The translations under genes and the position numbers were made by a program. The notes beneath the pieces were generated by a model. That model ran no database searches. It saw only the letters and a program-made list of their open reading frames with translations, and was not told where the DNA came from. Shown piece after piece: positions 35,979-46,458 of a DNA stretch of 64,000 nucleotides; position 1 is the first letter of the stretch, and each line of letters starts with the position of its first letter. The DNA comes from Gp6-AA40 sp035649395 (GTDB taxonomy: Bacteria > Acidobacteriota > Vicinamibacteria > Vicinamibacterales > UBA2999): contig DASRJR010000215.1 of NCBI GenBank assembly GCA_035649395.1, forward strand, positions 3,140 to 67,139, read 5' to 3'.

Positions 35979-36863
35979 TCATTTCAACCCAGCCAGTTCG
36001 AACACGGTCTTCGCCATGATCGAGTTGTCGTCGTTGCCACGCCCAGCCGCCATCGTGGCGTGCAGAAGCTGTTGGACCACAGCGGTCACCGGCGCCGGCG
36101 TCTCGTGCTCCGCGAGCGTCGAGATGACATTACGCATGTCCTTCGCGAACAAGTGCGTGTAGAACCCCGGCTTGTAGGTGTTCTTGAGTGCGCGGTCGCC
36201 GTGGATCTCGAGCACACGGCTCTGCGCGAATCCTCCGAGCAACGCCTCACGAACTTTCTCCGCGTCGACGCCGGCCTTGCGCGCCAGTGCCAACGCTTCC
36301 GCCACGACCGCGAGCGTACCGCCGATCACCATCTGATTACACAGCTTGCAGAGTTGTCCCGCGCCCGACTCGCCGATGTAAACGACCTTCTCGGGATTCC
36401 CCATCACGTCGAGGATCGGCTTGATGCGCGCGAACGCGTCGGCGTCGCCGCCCACCATGATCGACAGCGTGCCATTGATCGCGCCGATCTCACCACCGCT
36501 GACCGGCGCGTCGAGCATCGTTGCTCCCAGCTGTGCCGCTTGGGAGGCGAGGCGGCGCGCGACGATCGGCGCGATGCTGCTCATGTCGATGACGATCGTC
36601 CCGGGTTGGACCGCCGTGAACACGCCCTGCGGTCCATCGAGCACGAGCTCGACGTCCGGAGAGTCGGGAACCATCGTGATGATGCGAGTCGCGCCACGTG
36701 CGACGTCCGCGGGAGTGATCGCCCGTTGGGCTCCTGACGCCACGAGATCATCGACAGGACCCTGACTGCGGCTGTTGACGATCAGTTTGTAACCGGCCTT
36801 CAGTAGATTCTTCGCCATCGGGCGGCCCATTAGTCCGAGCCCGATGAATCCAATAGTCTCCAT
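35979..36863 (-). CDS. garR: 2-hydroxy-3-oxopropionate reductase-like dehydrogenase
   Basis: Beta-hydroxyacid dehydrogenase of 294 residues from the ATG at 36863; a longer frame from 36929 only adds repeat-derived residues before the canonical METIGFIGLGLMGRPMAKNLLKAGY. NAD(P)-binding GxGxxG-like GLGLMG is at the N-terminus, the substrate motif is DAPVSGGEIGAINGTLSIMVGG, and the catalytic Lys is in GAGQLCKLCNQMVIGG. FYTHLFAKDMRNV is typical of the tartronate semialdehyde reductase branch. Substrate is inferred from family resemblance. Confidence 0.82.
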   Translation of the reverse strand: METIGFIGLGLMGRPMAKNLLKAGYKLIVNSRSQGPVDDLVASGAQRAITPADVARGATRIITMVPDSPDVELVLDGPQGVFTAVQPGTIVIDMSSIAPIVARRLASQAAQLGATMLDAPVSGGEIGAINGTLSIMVGGDADAFARIKPILDVMGNPEKVVYIGESGAGQLCKLCNQMVIGGTLAVVAEALALARKAGVDAEKVREALLGGFAQSRVLEIHGDRALKNTYKPGFYTHLFAKDMRNVISTLAEHETPAPVTAVVQQLLHATMAAGRGNDDNSIMAKTVFELAGLK

Positions 36864-36933
36864 AGACAGCGAAGTATAGTCACCGAAACATGGATCTCGA
36901 ATCCAGATCTCCGGACGCTGCACGCGCATCCCT

Positions 36934-36954
36934 GATTCCCGATCGTTGACTCCC
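36934..36954 (+). repeat. Degenerate heptanucleotide repeat GATTCCC
   Basis: Three 7-bp units (GATTCCC, GATCGTT, GACTCCC) in the divergent spacer, ending 12 nt before the ATG of the monooxygenase. Same word family as the arrays after menG and before yceD. Confidence 0.45.
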
Positions 36955-36966
36955 GCAGGTCACACC

Positions 36967-37260
36967 ATGCACATCGTCTTGGTCCAGGTGACCGTTCGAC
37001 CGGACATGCTCGCCGAGTTTGAGCGGGCTTTACTCCACAACGCCCGCGAATCCGTGGCCCATGACGCTGGCTGCCTGCGCTTCGATGTCAGTCAGCACGT
37101 CGACGATCCGACACGCTGGGTGCTCTACGAGGTGTACGCCACCCCGGCGGCACACGCGTTGCACCGCGAATCGTCACATTTCCTGGCGTACGACGCCGTG
37201 GCGGCGCGTGCGGTGACCGGGAAGACGGTTGCGAAGTGGGTCGGTCGGCACATCACGTAA
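36967..37260 (+). CDS. ABM-domain monooxygenase (LsrG-like)
   Basis: 97 residues from the ATG at 36967 (an in-frame ATG at 36946 lies in repeat sequence). Small antibiotic-biosynthesis-monooxygenase ferredoxin-like fold: MHIVLVQVTVRPDMLAEFERALLHNARESVAHDAGCLRFDVSQHVDDPTRWVLYEVYATPAAHALHRESSHFLAYDAV. The pattern LRFDV...WVLYEVY...HRESSHF is the family hallmark and resembles LsrG and putative quinol monooxygenases. Cofactor-independent; substrate unknown. Confidence 0.85.
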   Translation: MHIVLVQVTVRPDMLAEFERALLHNARESVAHDAGCLRFDVSQHVDDPTRWVLYEVYATPAAHALHRESSHFLAYDAVAARAVTGKTVAKWVGRHIT

Positions 37261-37279
37261 ACGGTCGCATGGTGTGACC

Positions 37280-37420
37280 GGTAGATGCCGATATGTAAAG
37301 TGAGCGTCGAAGTAGCTGGGAGCCCCGGAAGGGAAAACGGCGTCGAAGAGATCAGGGGGTGACGTCGCAGGCATCTGCCCCAAGCAGGCGGCGAAACCTA
37401 ACTAGACGTGGGACTTAGGC
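37280..37420. other. Intergenic region with structured, possibly IS-derived sequence
   Basis: Part of the 251-bp gap before clpC. GGTAGATGCC (37280-37289) can pair with GGCATCTGCC (37370-37379); inside, CGGCGTC pairs with GACGTCG, and CCTAA...TTAGG forms a further hairpin (about 37397-37419). The segment containing TGTAAAGTGAGCG resembles terminal repeats of IS21-family elements as I remember them, so it may be a decayed element end. A structured RNA is the alternative. A short minus-strand frame through it is not convincing as a gene. Confidence 0.35.
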
Positions 37421-37431
37421 GTGACGAGGCA

Positions 37432-37460
37432 TTGGTGTCACCGAAGCTTTGCCTTATAAT
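37432..37460 (+). promoter_or_regulatory. clpC promoter
   Basis: Perfect -10 TATAAT (37455-37460) with TTGGTG at the -35 position and a 17-nt spacer. Predicted start near 37467, 45 nt before the ATG. No HAIR-like or CtsR-like operator is evident in it. Confidence 0.65.
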
Positions 37461-37511
37461 GCTATCAATGAGGTGCTGACTCCCTCAGCCCTCTAACCCT
37501 AGGCAGGCCGG

Positions 37512-39947
<2,436 letters not shown>

Positions 39948-39958
39948 TCAGCGGACGT

Positions 39959-39987
39959 GTAGGCCGGGCCTTGTTGTGAGGCCCGGC
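39959..39987 (+). repeat. Palindrome after clpC (variant of the CTTNAG family)
   Basis: GTAG, stem GCCGGGCCT (39963-39971), loop TGTTGTG, stem AGGCCCGGC. The loop is longer than in other copies but begins and ends CTTG...AG. It probably ends the clpC transcript. Confidence 0.7.
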
Positions 39988-40095
39988 GTCGCAGCGTTCG
40001 AATCAGCTCCGTCCTCCCCCGGCACATCCCCGGCCAATCCCTCGCCTCGCACGTCCTAAATCCAGTAAGCTAAGGTATTTCCGCTGCGTGCATTG

Positions 40096-42987
40096 ATGAT
40101 GAAGATCCTTTTCCGACTGTTACTTGCGTCGGTACTCGCGGGGGCGGCTCCAGCCGTGGCGATGGCGCAGGCAGCGCCGGCGCCGGCGCCCCAGAATCCG
40201 GCCAATCAACCGCAAGCCGCAGAACCGGTCGCCATCGACAAGACGGCGTGCGGCACCGAAGTCGGAGCCCCCAGGGCCCTCCCGCCGGCAGGCTCTCCGC
40301 CCTTCGTCTGGATTTGGGAGCCCTGTTTCGCCAGCCAGGGCGGCACGCCAACGATCGAGAGCGACACGTATCTCTACTGGACCAAGATTAAGGATCTCGT
40401 CAGCAAGCCGTCCGAAGGCATCTTCGTCAGCTACGACGACAAGGTCGAGGACACGATGCGGGCGGATTTCAAGTCGCTGTGGGCGACCAACTTCCTCGAC
40501 GACCTCAAGATTGAAAAGACCGAGCACACGTTCCCGAACGGGACCGTCGGCGTGATGATCGTCTACCACATGGAGGAGCGCGAGCGGGTCAAGATCGTCG
40601 ACTACCGCGATAGCAAAGGCGAGTCGATCAGCATCATCAAGCGCACCGACATCGATCAGAAGCTGCGCGACAAGAACATCGAGATGCGTCTCGACTCGTT
40701 CCTCGACGAGGGCGCCATTCGCCGGGTCAAGACGACGCTGAGAGAGCTGATGGCGGAGAAAGGATTCACCAACGCCGAGATCGGCCATAAGGTCACGCCG
40801 GTTGCCGGCGGTCCCAAGCTGGTGAACGTGACGTTCTCGGTCGGCGAGGGTCCGAAGATCAAGATCCGCAGTGTCGACTTCGCCGGGAATCAGGCGATCA
40901 GCGATGGCAAGCTCCAGAAAAAAATGAAAGAGAACAAGCCGAAAGGCTTGCTGGGCTTCATCACCGGTGGCGGCACCTACAAGGAGGCCGAATTCGAAGA
41001 GGACGCGGCGAAGGTCGTCGAGTATTACCAGAACCAGGGTTATCCGCAGGCGCGGGTTGGCAACCCCGAAATCAAGGTGGTGGAGGACTCGAAGGACGGC
41101 AAGTCACGGTGGGTGGAGCTGCGCATTCCGGTGACGGAAGGGCATCGCTACAAGATGGGCCAGCTGTCGTTCGAGGGAAACAAGCTGGTCCAAAGTCAGG
41201 GTCTGCGGACGCTGTATAAGATCGACCCCGACGAGTGGTACAACCGCAAGAAGCTGCAAGACGGCAACAAGAAGGCGCAGGAAATCTACGGCAGCCGGGG
41301 TTACATGGAGTTCACTCCGTTCCCGGTGCTCAAGTTCAGCGACGACCCGAGCAATCCTGAGACGATGCTCGCGGCGCTGGTGCCGGCCGCCCTGGCGACG
41401 GCGACGCCTGGCACCGATGCGCCGCGCGCCACGGCGAAGGCCGAGGCCAGCAAGACGCCGAGCGTCGACGTCATGATGCAGATCACCGAGGGGCCTCAGT
41501 ACTTCGTCAACCGCATCACGTTCACCGGCAACACGACGACGCGCGATAACGTGATCCGACGCGAGATGCGCCTGGTCGAAGGCGGTGTCTTCGACACCGA
41601 AGCGCTCAAGTACAGCGTCCGTCGCTTGAATCAGCTCGGTTACTTCAAGGAGCTCAAGGGCAACGACAGCGACATGAAGGTCGACAAGACGCCGAACAAG
41701 GACAACAACGTCGACGTCACGCTCAAGTTCGAGGAGCAGAATCGCAATCAGCTGACGTTCGGCGCCGGCGTGTCACAGTACGAGGGCTTGTTCGGTCAGC
41801 TGTCGTTCCAGACGTCGAACTTCCTCGGACGCGGCGAGAGCCTGACCGTGTCGATGCAGGCGGGCGACCGCGCGCAGAACTATCAGCTCGCGTTCACCGA
41901 GCCGTTCCTGTTCGACCGCAACATCACCGGCGGCTTCGATGTCTATAAGCGGTCGCTGCAGTTCGTCGGCTACTACACGCAGAAATCAACGGGCGGCAAC
42001 ATGGTGGTCGGGTTCCCGGTCGCCGACTTCAGCCGCATGTTCTTCAACTACTCGTACGAGACGATCAAGATCACCGACCTGAGCGAAGCGCTGATCGACA
42101 CCTCATGTCTGCTGCGCCCGACCGGCTGCTCGGTGCTGTCGTCGGTCAGCAACCTGTCGGAGCTGACGCCGACGCAGCTGGAGGTGCTGCGCCGCAACCC
42201 GTTCATCTACGACTCATTGCTGATCGGTCAGGGCGGCTCGCGCACCATCAGCAAGATCACGCCGAGCTTCGTTCACAACACCGTCGACAATCCGATCTTC
42301 CCGAACACAGGGCGGCGCTTCACGGCCTCGATGGATCTCGCCGTGCTTGGTGGCAACACCCAGTTCTACAAGCCGTCGGGTGAGGCGATCTTCTTCAAGC
42401 GACATCTGCCGCGCACGTCGGTCGGGTTGCGAGCGCAGGTCCAGTACATCGCGCCGCTCGGCAACACCGAGTCGCTGCCGATCTTCGAGCGACTCTTCCT
42501 CGGCGGTGAGTACAGCGTTCGCGGCTACGACATCCGCTCGATCGGTCCGACCGTGCCCGGGTCGGTTGTCGTGCTCGGCGGCAACAAGAGCCTGCTGTTC
42601 AACGCCGAATACCTCATCTCGATCATGAGCCAGGTGCGTATCGTGCTGTTCTACGACGCCGGTCAGGTGCGTGACGTTGGACAGTCGTTTGGGTGGAAGG
42701 AAGATCTGACGGCGCTCGTCAGCCCGCCGCCCCCGGCCATCACCGATCCGTTCGCCGTGTCCTCGCTGGTCGATCCCAACGCACCAGGGGTCACCACGCA
42801 GGTCATCGGACAGACGAGCGCGTTCAAGACGTCAACCGGTGTCGAGCTGCGGTTCTTCATGCCGGTCCTGAACGTGCCGTTCCGATTGATCTACGCGTAC
42901 AACCCGCAGCGCCTCGGCGTGCTCGACAACCGTTATCAGCCGGCGAAGCAGACGACGTTCCGCTTTGCGGTCGGCACCACGTTCTGA
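40096..42987 (+). CDS. bamA: Outer-membrane protein assembly factor BamA
   Basis: Core of the BAM complex, folding beta-barrels into the outer membrane. About 963 residues; the frame begins with TTG at 40093 followed by ATG ATG, and the ATG is preferred. Signal peptide MMKILFRLLLASVLAGAAPAVAMA, an Ala/Pro-rich linker, POTRA domains over roughly residues 100-560 (e.g. KIRSVDFAGNQAISDGKLQKKM and NRITFTGNTTTRDNVIRREMRLVEGG), then the barrel with FLGGEYSVRGYDIRSIGP, the conserved VRG(F/Y) lock motif, and a C-terminal aromatic (FRFAVGTTF). Longer than the E. coli protein (810), mainly in the N-terminal linker and POTRA region. Confidence 0.96.
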   Translation: MMKILFRLLLASVLAGAAPAVAMAQAAPAPAPQNPANQPQAAEPVAIDKTACGTEVGAPRALPPAGSPPFVWIWEPCFASQGGTPTIESDTYLYWTKIKDLVSKPSEGIFVSYDDKVEDTMRADFKSLWATNFLDDLKIEKTEHTFPNGTVGVMIVYHMEERERVKIVDYRDSKGESISIIKRTDIDQKLRDKNIEMRLDSFLDEGAIRRVKTTLRELMAEKGFTNAEIGHKVTPVAGGPKLVNVTFSVGEGPKIKIRSVDFAGNQAISDGKLQKKMKENKPKGLLGFITGGGTYKEAEFEEDAAKVVEYYQNQGYPQARVGNPEIKVVEDSKDGKSRWVELRIPVTEGHRYKMGQLSFEGNKLVQSQGLRTLYKIDPDEWYNRKKLQDGNKKAQEIYGSRGYMEFTPFPVLKFSDDPSNPETMLAALVPAALATATPGTDAPRATAKAEASKTPSVDVMMQITEGPQYFVNRITFTGNTTTRDNVIRREMRLVEGGVFDTEALKYSVRRLNQLGYFKELKGNDSDMKVDKTPNKDNNVDVTLKFEEQNRNQLTFGAGVSQYEGLFGQLSFQTSNFLGRGESLTVSMQAGDRAQNYQLAFTEPFLFDRNITGGFDVYKRSLQFVGYYTQKSTGGNMVVGFPVADFSRMFFNYSYETIKITDLSEALIDTSCLLRPTGCSVLSSVSNLSELTPTQLEVLRRNPFIYDSLLIGQGGSRTISKITPSFVHNTVDNPIFPNTGRRFTASMDLAVLGGNTQFYKPSGEAIFFKRHLPRTSVGLRAQVQYIAPLGNTESLPIFERLFLGGEYSVRGYDIRSIGPTVPGSVVVLGGNKSLLFNAEYLISIMSQVRIVLFYDAGQVRDVGQSFGWKEDLTALVSPPPPAITDPFAVSSLVDPNAPGVTTQVIGQTSAFKTSTGVELRFFMPVLNVPFRLIYAYNPQRLGVLDNRYQPAKQTTFRFAVGTTF

Positions 42988-42997
42988 CGATGTGAAA

Positions 42998-43059
42998 GGC
43001 TTGAGGCTCTGGGCTTTCGGCTCTCGGCTTGAGGGTTCTAGAGCCCGGAGCCGAGAGCC
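42998..43059 (+). repeat. Heptanucleotide array and hairpin after bamA
   Basis: Five 7-bp units: GGCTTGA, GGCTCTG, GGCTTTC, GGCTCTC, GGCTTGA (42998-43032). Then the complementary arm: GGCTCTCGGCT (43019-43029) pairs perfectly with AGCCGAGAGCC (43049-43059). The array fills the convergent gap and can form an 11-bp stem with a 19-nt loop. Confidence 0.8.
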
Positions 43060-43061
43060 GT

Positions 43062-43478
43062 TCAGAAGTGCGTGAGTTCGATCGTGAAGACCGTCGGCGC
43101 GGTGAGGAAGCCGACGTCGTAGACGCGGGCACAGAACTGTCCGGTCTGCTGGGCGGTGCCGACGACGGAGACGTTCAGCTTTGCCTGGTCATTCGCGATG
43201 ATGATCTGACACGAGGCACCGTTCCAGGTGCCGATGCTCAGACCGATCGTGATGGTGTCGTCAGGCGCCAACGCGCTCAGTCTGGCGGTCACCGTTCCTG
43301 CGCGATTCGCGGTGAACGGAAACGTCCTGGCGCCGTTGACCGTCAGCGTCTCGCTGAGGTTCTCGGTCACGCTCACCGCGGAGGGCGGGGTCGGCGTCTC
43401 GACGGGATCACTGCCGCACGCAGCGATCGAAAGGGTGAGAAAGGCAAAAACGGCCCAAGACAGTGTGGATCGCGGCAT
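43062..43478 (-). CDS. Putative lipoprotein
   Basis: 138 residues from the ATG at 43478; the frame extends to 43553 without a signal sequence there. MPRSTLSWAVFAFLTLSIAACGSDP is a lipoprotein signal with lipobox SIAAC. The mature part, after a Pro/Thr-rich linker, is a beta-rich domain (ENLSETLTVNGARTFPFTANRAGTVTARLSALAPDDTITIGLSIGTWNG...CARVYDVGFL). Such domains resemble pre-peptidase-type beta sandwiches. It is inserted in reverse between bamA and skp, which are usually adjacent. Confidence 0.78.
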   Translation of the reverse strand: MPRSTLSWAVFAFLTLSIAACGSDPVETPTPPSAVSVTENLSETLTVNGARTFPFTANRAGTVTARLSALAPDDTITIGLSIGTWNGASCQIIIANDQAKLNVSVVGTAQQTGQFCARVYDVGFLTAPTVFTIELTHF

Positions 43479-43586
43479 CAGTCCGGCAGTCTCCTCGCGC
43501 AGGCAACGGGCAAGAACCATCTTACTTGGCGTCAGTTGGTCGAGTAAAATCATCGGAGTACGTTCCAGCAGAAAGGACCTAGTGGA

Positions 43587-44291
43587 ATGAGAGTGTTTGC
43601 CATCGCTCTGGCGTTCGGCCTGACGGCCGTCGGCGCGTCGTATGCACAGGCGCCCGCGCCGGCCCCGGGAACGCAGAAGCCAGCGGCACCCACACCCGCG
43701 CCGGCCACACAGAAGCCGGCGGCACCAGCGCCCGCGCCGGGCACCCAGAAGCCAGCACCGGCCCCTGCGCCCGCGCCTTTAGCGAAGTTCCAGGACGGTT
43801 TCAAGTACGCCTACGTGCGTATGGACGTCATCGCCGCCCAATCGGCCGATGGCAGGGCAGCCGCGGACCGGCTCAAGGGTGAGCAGGAGAAGCGGCAACG
43901 CGACCTGCAGGACAAGAATAAGAACTTGCAGGCGATGCAGCAGAAGCTCGATCAGGGCGGCAGTGTGCTCAGCGACGCGGCACGCTCGCAGCTGCAGAGC
44001 GACATTGAGCGCACGCAGCGAGATCTCCAGCGCGCGAGCGAGGACGCGCAGGAAGAGCTGCAGAAGCTCGCGCAGCAGGTCGAGGACGACTTCACGCGCA
44101 AGGTCCTGCCGATGGTCGACAAGGTCGCCAAAGAAAAGCAGGTGCACTTCGTCTTCAACGCCGGACAGAGCGGTCTCGTCTGGGCCGACCCGGGGATGGA
44201 CCTGACGAGCGACGTAATTGCCGCGATGAATTCGGGTGGCGGCGCCAAACCGGCAGCGCCCGCGCCCGCGCCCGCACCGCCGGCCAAGTAG
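43587..44291 (+). CDS. skp: Periplasmic chaperone Skp/OmpH family
   Basis: 234 residues: signal peptide (MRVFAIALAFGLTAVGASYAQ), then a 40-residue repeat of APAPGTQKPA type, and the Skp coiled-coil domain (KYAYVRMDVIAAQSADGRAAADRLKGEQEKRQRDLQDKNKNLQAMQQKLDQ...LQSDIERTQRDLQRASEDAQEELQKLAQQVEDDFTRKVLPMVDKVAKEKQVHFVFN). A second Ala/Pro-rich tail ends the protein. Skp carries unfolded outer-membrane proteins to BamA, encoded just upstream. The low-complexity segments at both ends are unusual for Skp. Confidence 0.9.
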   Translation: MRVFAIALAFGLTAVGASYAQAPAPAPGTQKPAAPTPAPATQKPAAPAPAPGTQKPAPAPAPAPLAKFQDGFKYAYVRMDVIAAQSADGRAAADRLKGEQEKRQRDLQDKNKNLQAMQQKLDQGGSVLSDAARSQLQSDIERTQRDLQRASEDAQEELQKLAQQVEDDFTRKVLPMVDKVAKEKQVHFVFNAGQSGLVWADPGMDLTSDVIAAMNSGGGAKPAAPAPAPAPPAK

Positions 44292-44350
44292 CGCGATCGG
44301 ATCATCCAGGCGTCGCGGCGCACGGCCCCGGAGCTGCGGCGCCTGGTCCG

Positions 44351-45628
44351 ATGCACCCCGAACAGGTTGCTGTGGCAGTCGATCTACCGGCGCTTCTCGA
44401 TCGCGTCTACTACCGTTACCCGTCTTTCCTCATAGACGCTATTGCCGAGCACGAGCCGGGTCACCGGCTCGTGGCCGTCAAGAACGTCACCATCAACGAA
44501 GAGTTCTTCCAGGGCCACTTCCCAGGTTCCCCGCTGATGCCGGCGGTGTTGATGATCGAGGCGCTGACGCAAGTGGCGGCGGCATTGCTTCTGGAGCGTG
44601 TCGACGCGCCGCTCGCGGCGCGGGTGTGGCTCCGCGGCGTCAACAACGCCAAGTTCAGAACTCCCGTCGTGCCGGGCGACCGGCTGTATCTCGATGTCAC
44701 CCTTGGGCGCGTGCGCTCGCGTCTTGCGACGGCCCAGGCCTCGGCGGTCGTCAACGGGCAACTGGCGGCCGAGGCCGAGCTGTTACTCGGGATTGAGCCT
44801 CCCCAGGCCACGATCGACCCCACGGCCCACGTTCACGCGGGTGCGGTCGTGGGCGAGGGCACGACGATTGGCCCACATGCGGTCATCGGCCCTGATGTCC
44901 GTGTCGGCACGCACTGCCAGATCGGCGCCTCGGTCGTGATCGAAGGGTGGACGGAGATCGGCGACGGAACACAGATCTATCCGATGGCCTCGATCGGCCT
45001 CGCGCCGCAGGATCTGAAATACCGCGGAGAGCGGACCAAGCTGATCGTCGGCCGCAACAACATCTTCCGCGAGTTCGTCACGATCAACCGCGGAACGATG
45101 GGCGGCGGCGGCGAGACGACGATTGGTGACGACAATCTGTTCATGGCGTACGTGCATGTCGCCCACGACTGCCATATCGGCAGCCACACCATCTTTGGCC
45201 CCCACGCCACGCTCGGTGGGCACGTGCACGTCGAGGACTTCGCCAACGTGAGCGCCGGATCGGCCGTGCATCAGTTCTGCCGCGTCGGCAAGCACGGGTT
45301 CATCGGCGGCTACTCGGTGGTCACGAAGGACGCGTTGCCGTTCGGCCGCACGATCGGCAGCCGGCCCGCGCGCATCTTCGGCGTCAACACGATCGGGTTG
45401 TCGCGCCGCGGGTTCACGCCGGCGACCATCAGCCAGCTGCGCTCGGCGTTTAGGTATCTGCTGCAGTCCAAGCTGAACACGACGCGGGCACTGGTGACGA
45501 TCGAGCAGGACAAGTCGTTGTCGGCGCCGGAGATTCACTATCTGGTCGACTTCATCCGCCACTCGCAGCGCGGGGTCATCCTCCGGCGACCGACACGCCG
45601 CGCCGAGGAGCTCGTGGCCGACGAGTAG
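44351..45628 (+). CDS. lpxA: Fused FabZ-LpxA: hydroxyacyl-ACP dehydratase and UDP-GlcNAc acyltransferase
   Basis: 425-residue two-domain protein. Residues 1 to about 150 form a FabZ hot-dog domain (YYRYPSFLIDAIAEHEPGHRLVAVKNVTINEEFFQGHFPGSPLMPAVLMIEALTQVAA), with the catalytic His of HFPGSP and Glu of LMIEALTQ. From about 155 on, a left-handed beta-helix of LpxA hexapeptides (IDPTAHVHAGAVVGEGTTIGPHAVIG...), the catalytic His in YVHVAHDCHIG, and VHQFCRVGKHGFIGGYSVVTKD, ending in the LpxA C-terminal helices (FRYLLQSKLNTTRALVTIEQ). The two enzymes compete for the same 3-hydroxyacyl-ACP. Usually they are adjacent separate genes. Confidence 0.93.
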   Translation: MHPEQVAVAVDLPALLDRVYYRYPSFLIDAIAEHEPGHRLVAVKNVTINEEFFQGHFPGSPLMPAVLMIEALTQVAAALLLERVDAPLAARVWLRGVNNAKFRTPVVPGDRLYLDVTLGRVRSRLATAQASAVVNGQLAAEAELLLGIEPPQATIDPTAHVHAGAVVGEGTTIGPHAVIGPDVRVGTHCQIGASVVIEGWTEIGDGTQIYPMASIGLAPQDLKYRGERTKLIVGRNNIFREFVTINRGTMGGGGETTIGDDNLFMAYVHVAHDCHIGSHTIFGPHATLGGHVHVEDFANVSAGSAVHQFCRVGKHGFIGGYSVVTKDALPFGRTIGSRPARIFGVNTIGLSRRGFTPATISQLRSAFRYLLQSKLNTTRALVTIEQDKSLSAPEIHYLVDFIRHSQRGVILRRPTRRAEELVADE

Positions 45629-45636
45629 AGGACCGT

Positions 45637-46458
45637 GTGAAGCTCGGCATCATTGCCGGTAACGGCCGCTTTCCGTTTCTCGTTCTCGAGGCGGCGTGCG
45701 CTCAGAAGCACGATGTCACTATCGTCGCGATCAAGGAAGAGACGTTTCCGGAATTGAACGATGCGGCGAAGCGTCAAGGCGCGGCCATCCACTGGATCTC
45801 GCTCGGTCAATTGGGCAGGTGCATCGCTGTCCTCAAAGAGGCCGGTGCGAGCAAGGCGGTGATGGCCGGACAGGTGAAGCACACGAAGATCTTCGCGGGT
45901 GTCGTGCCCGACCGGACGTTTCTCGGCGTGCTCATGAGCCTGACCACCAAGAGCACGGACGGCTTGATCGGTGCGGTGGCCAGGGTGATGAAGGATCACG
46001 GCATCGACTTGATCGATTCGACGACGCTGCTGTCACCGCTGCTGGCGAGGTCTGGCGTGCTCACGCGCCGCGAGCCGACGGCGGACGAACAGCGCGACTT
46101 CGAGTTCGGCTATCGGATCGCCGACGCAATCGCGGGGCTGGACGTTGGACAGACGATTGCGGTGAAGCACTTGGCCGTCGTCGCTGTCGAAGCGATGGAA
46201 GGCACCGACGAAGTGATCGGGCGCGCCGGGCATCTAGCCGGGCCGGGGGTTCGGCTCATCAAGGTTGCCAAGCCGAATCAGGACATGCGCTTCGACGTGC
46301 CGGTGATCGGCTTCGCCACGATTCAGGCGATGCGGGTCGCGGGGGTGAGCGCGCTCTCGATCGATGCCGGCAAGACGCTGGTGCTCGATGGCGACGCCGT
46401 GTTTGCCTCGGCCAACGAAGCCGGGATCACGATCGTGGGACGGCCACGCCCCTCATGA
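45637..46458 (+). CDS. lpxI: UDP-2,3-diacylglucosamine pyrophosphatase LpxI
   Basis: 273 residues from GTG (GTGAAGCTCGGC), SD GAGGA. Family start MKLGIIAGNGRFPFLVLEAA, then GQLGRCIAVLKEAGASKAVMAGQVKHTKIF and GIDLIDSTTLLSPLL, ending AMRVAGVSALSIDAGKTLVLDGDAVFASANEAGITIVG. LpxI hydrolyses UDP-diacylglucosamine in many bacteria without LpxH. It follows lpxA directly, and its stop overlaps the next ATG (ATGA). lpxB and lpxD are not in this cluster. Confidence 0.94.
   Translation: MKLGIIAGNGRFPFLVLEAACAQKHDVTIVAIKEETFPELNDAAKRQGAAIHWISLGQLGRCIAVLKEAGASKAVMAGQVKHTKIFAGVVPDRTFLGVLMSLTTKSTDGLIGAVARVMKDHGIDLIDSTTLLSPLLARSGVLTRREPTADEQRDFEFGYRIADAIAGLDVGQTIAVKHLAVVAVEAMEGTDEVIGRAGHLAGPGVRLIKVAKPNQDMRFDVPVIGFATIQAMRVAGVSALSIDAGKTLVLDGDAVFASANEAGITIVGRPRPS

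Noticed and set aside
37174..37383. 69-codon minus-strand frame across the clpC upstream spacer
   Set aside because: Half of it is antisense to the ABM monooxygenase and the rest follows inverted-repeat sequence; no SD or domain.
37261..37511. 4.5S RNA, tmRNA or a known riboswitch before clpC
   Set aside because: I looked for the conserved cores (GGTCAGG..GGAAGGNAGCAGCC of SRP RNA, tmRNA ends, TPP and c-di-GMP motifs) and none fits.
43620..43785. CRISPR-like repetition in the skp 5' region
   Set aside because: It is a coding Ala/Pro/Gln-Lys repeat (APAPGTQKPA), in frame, with no spacers.
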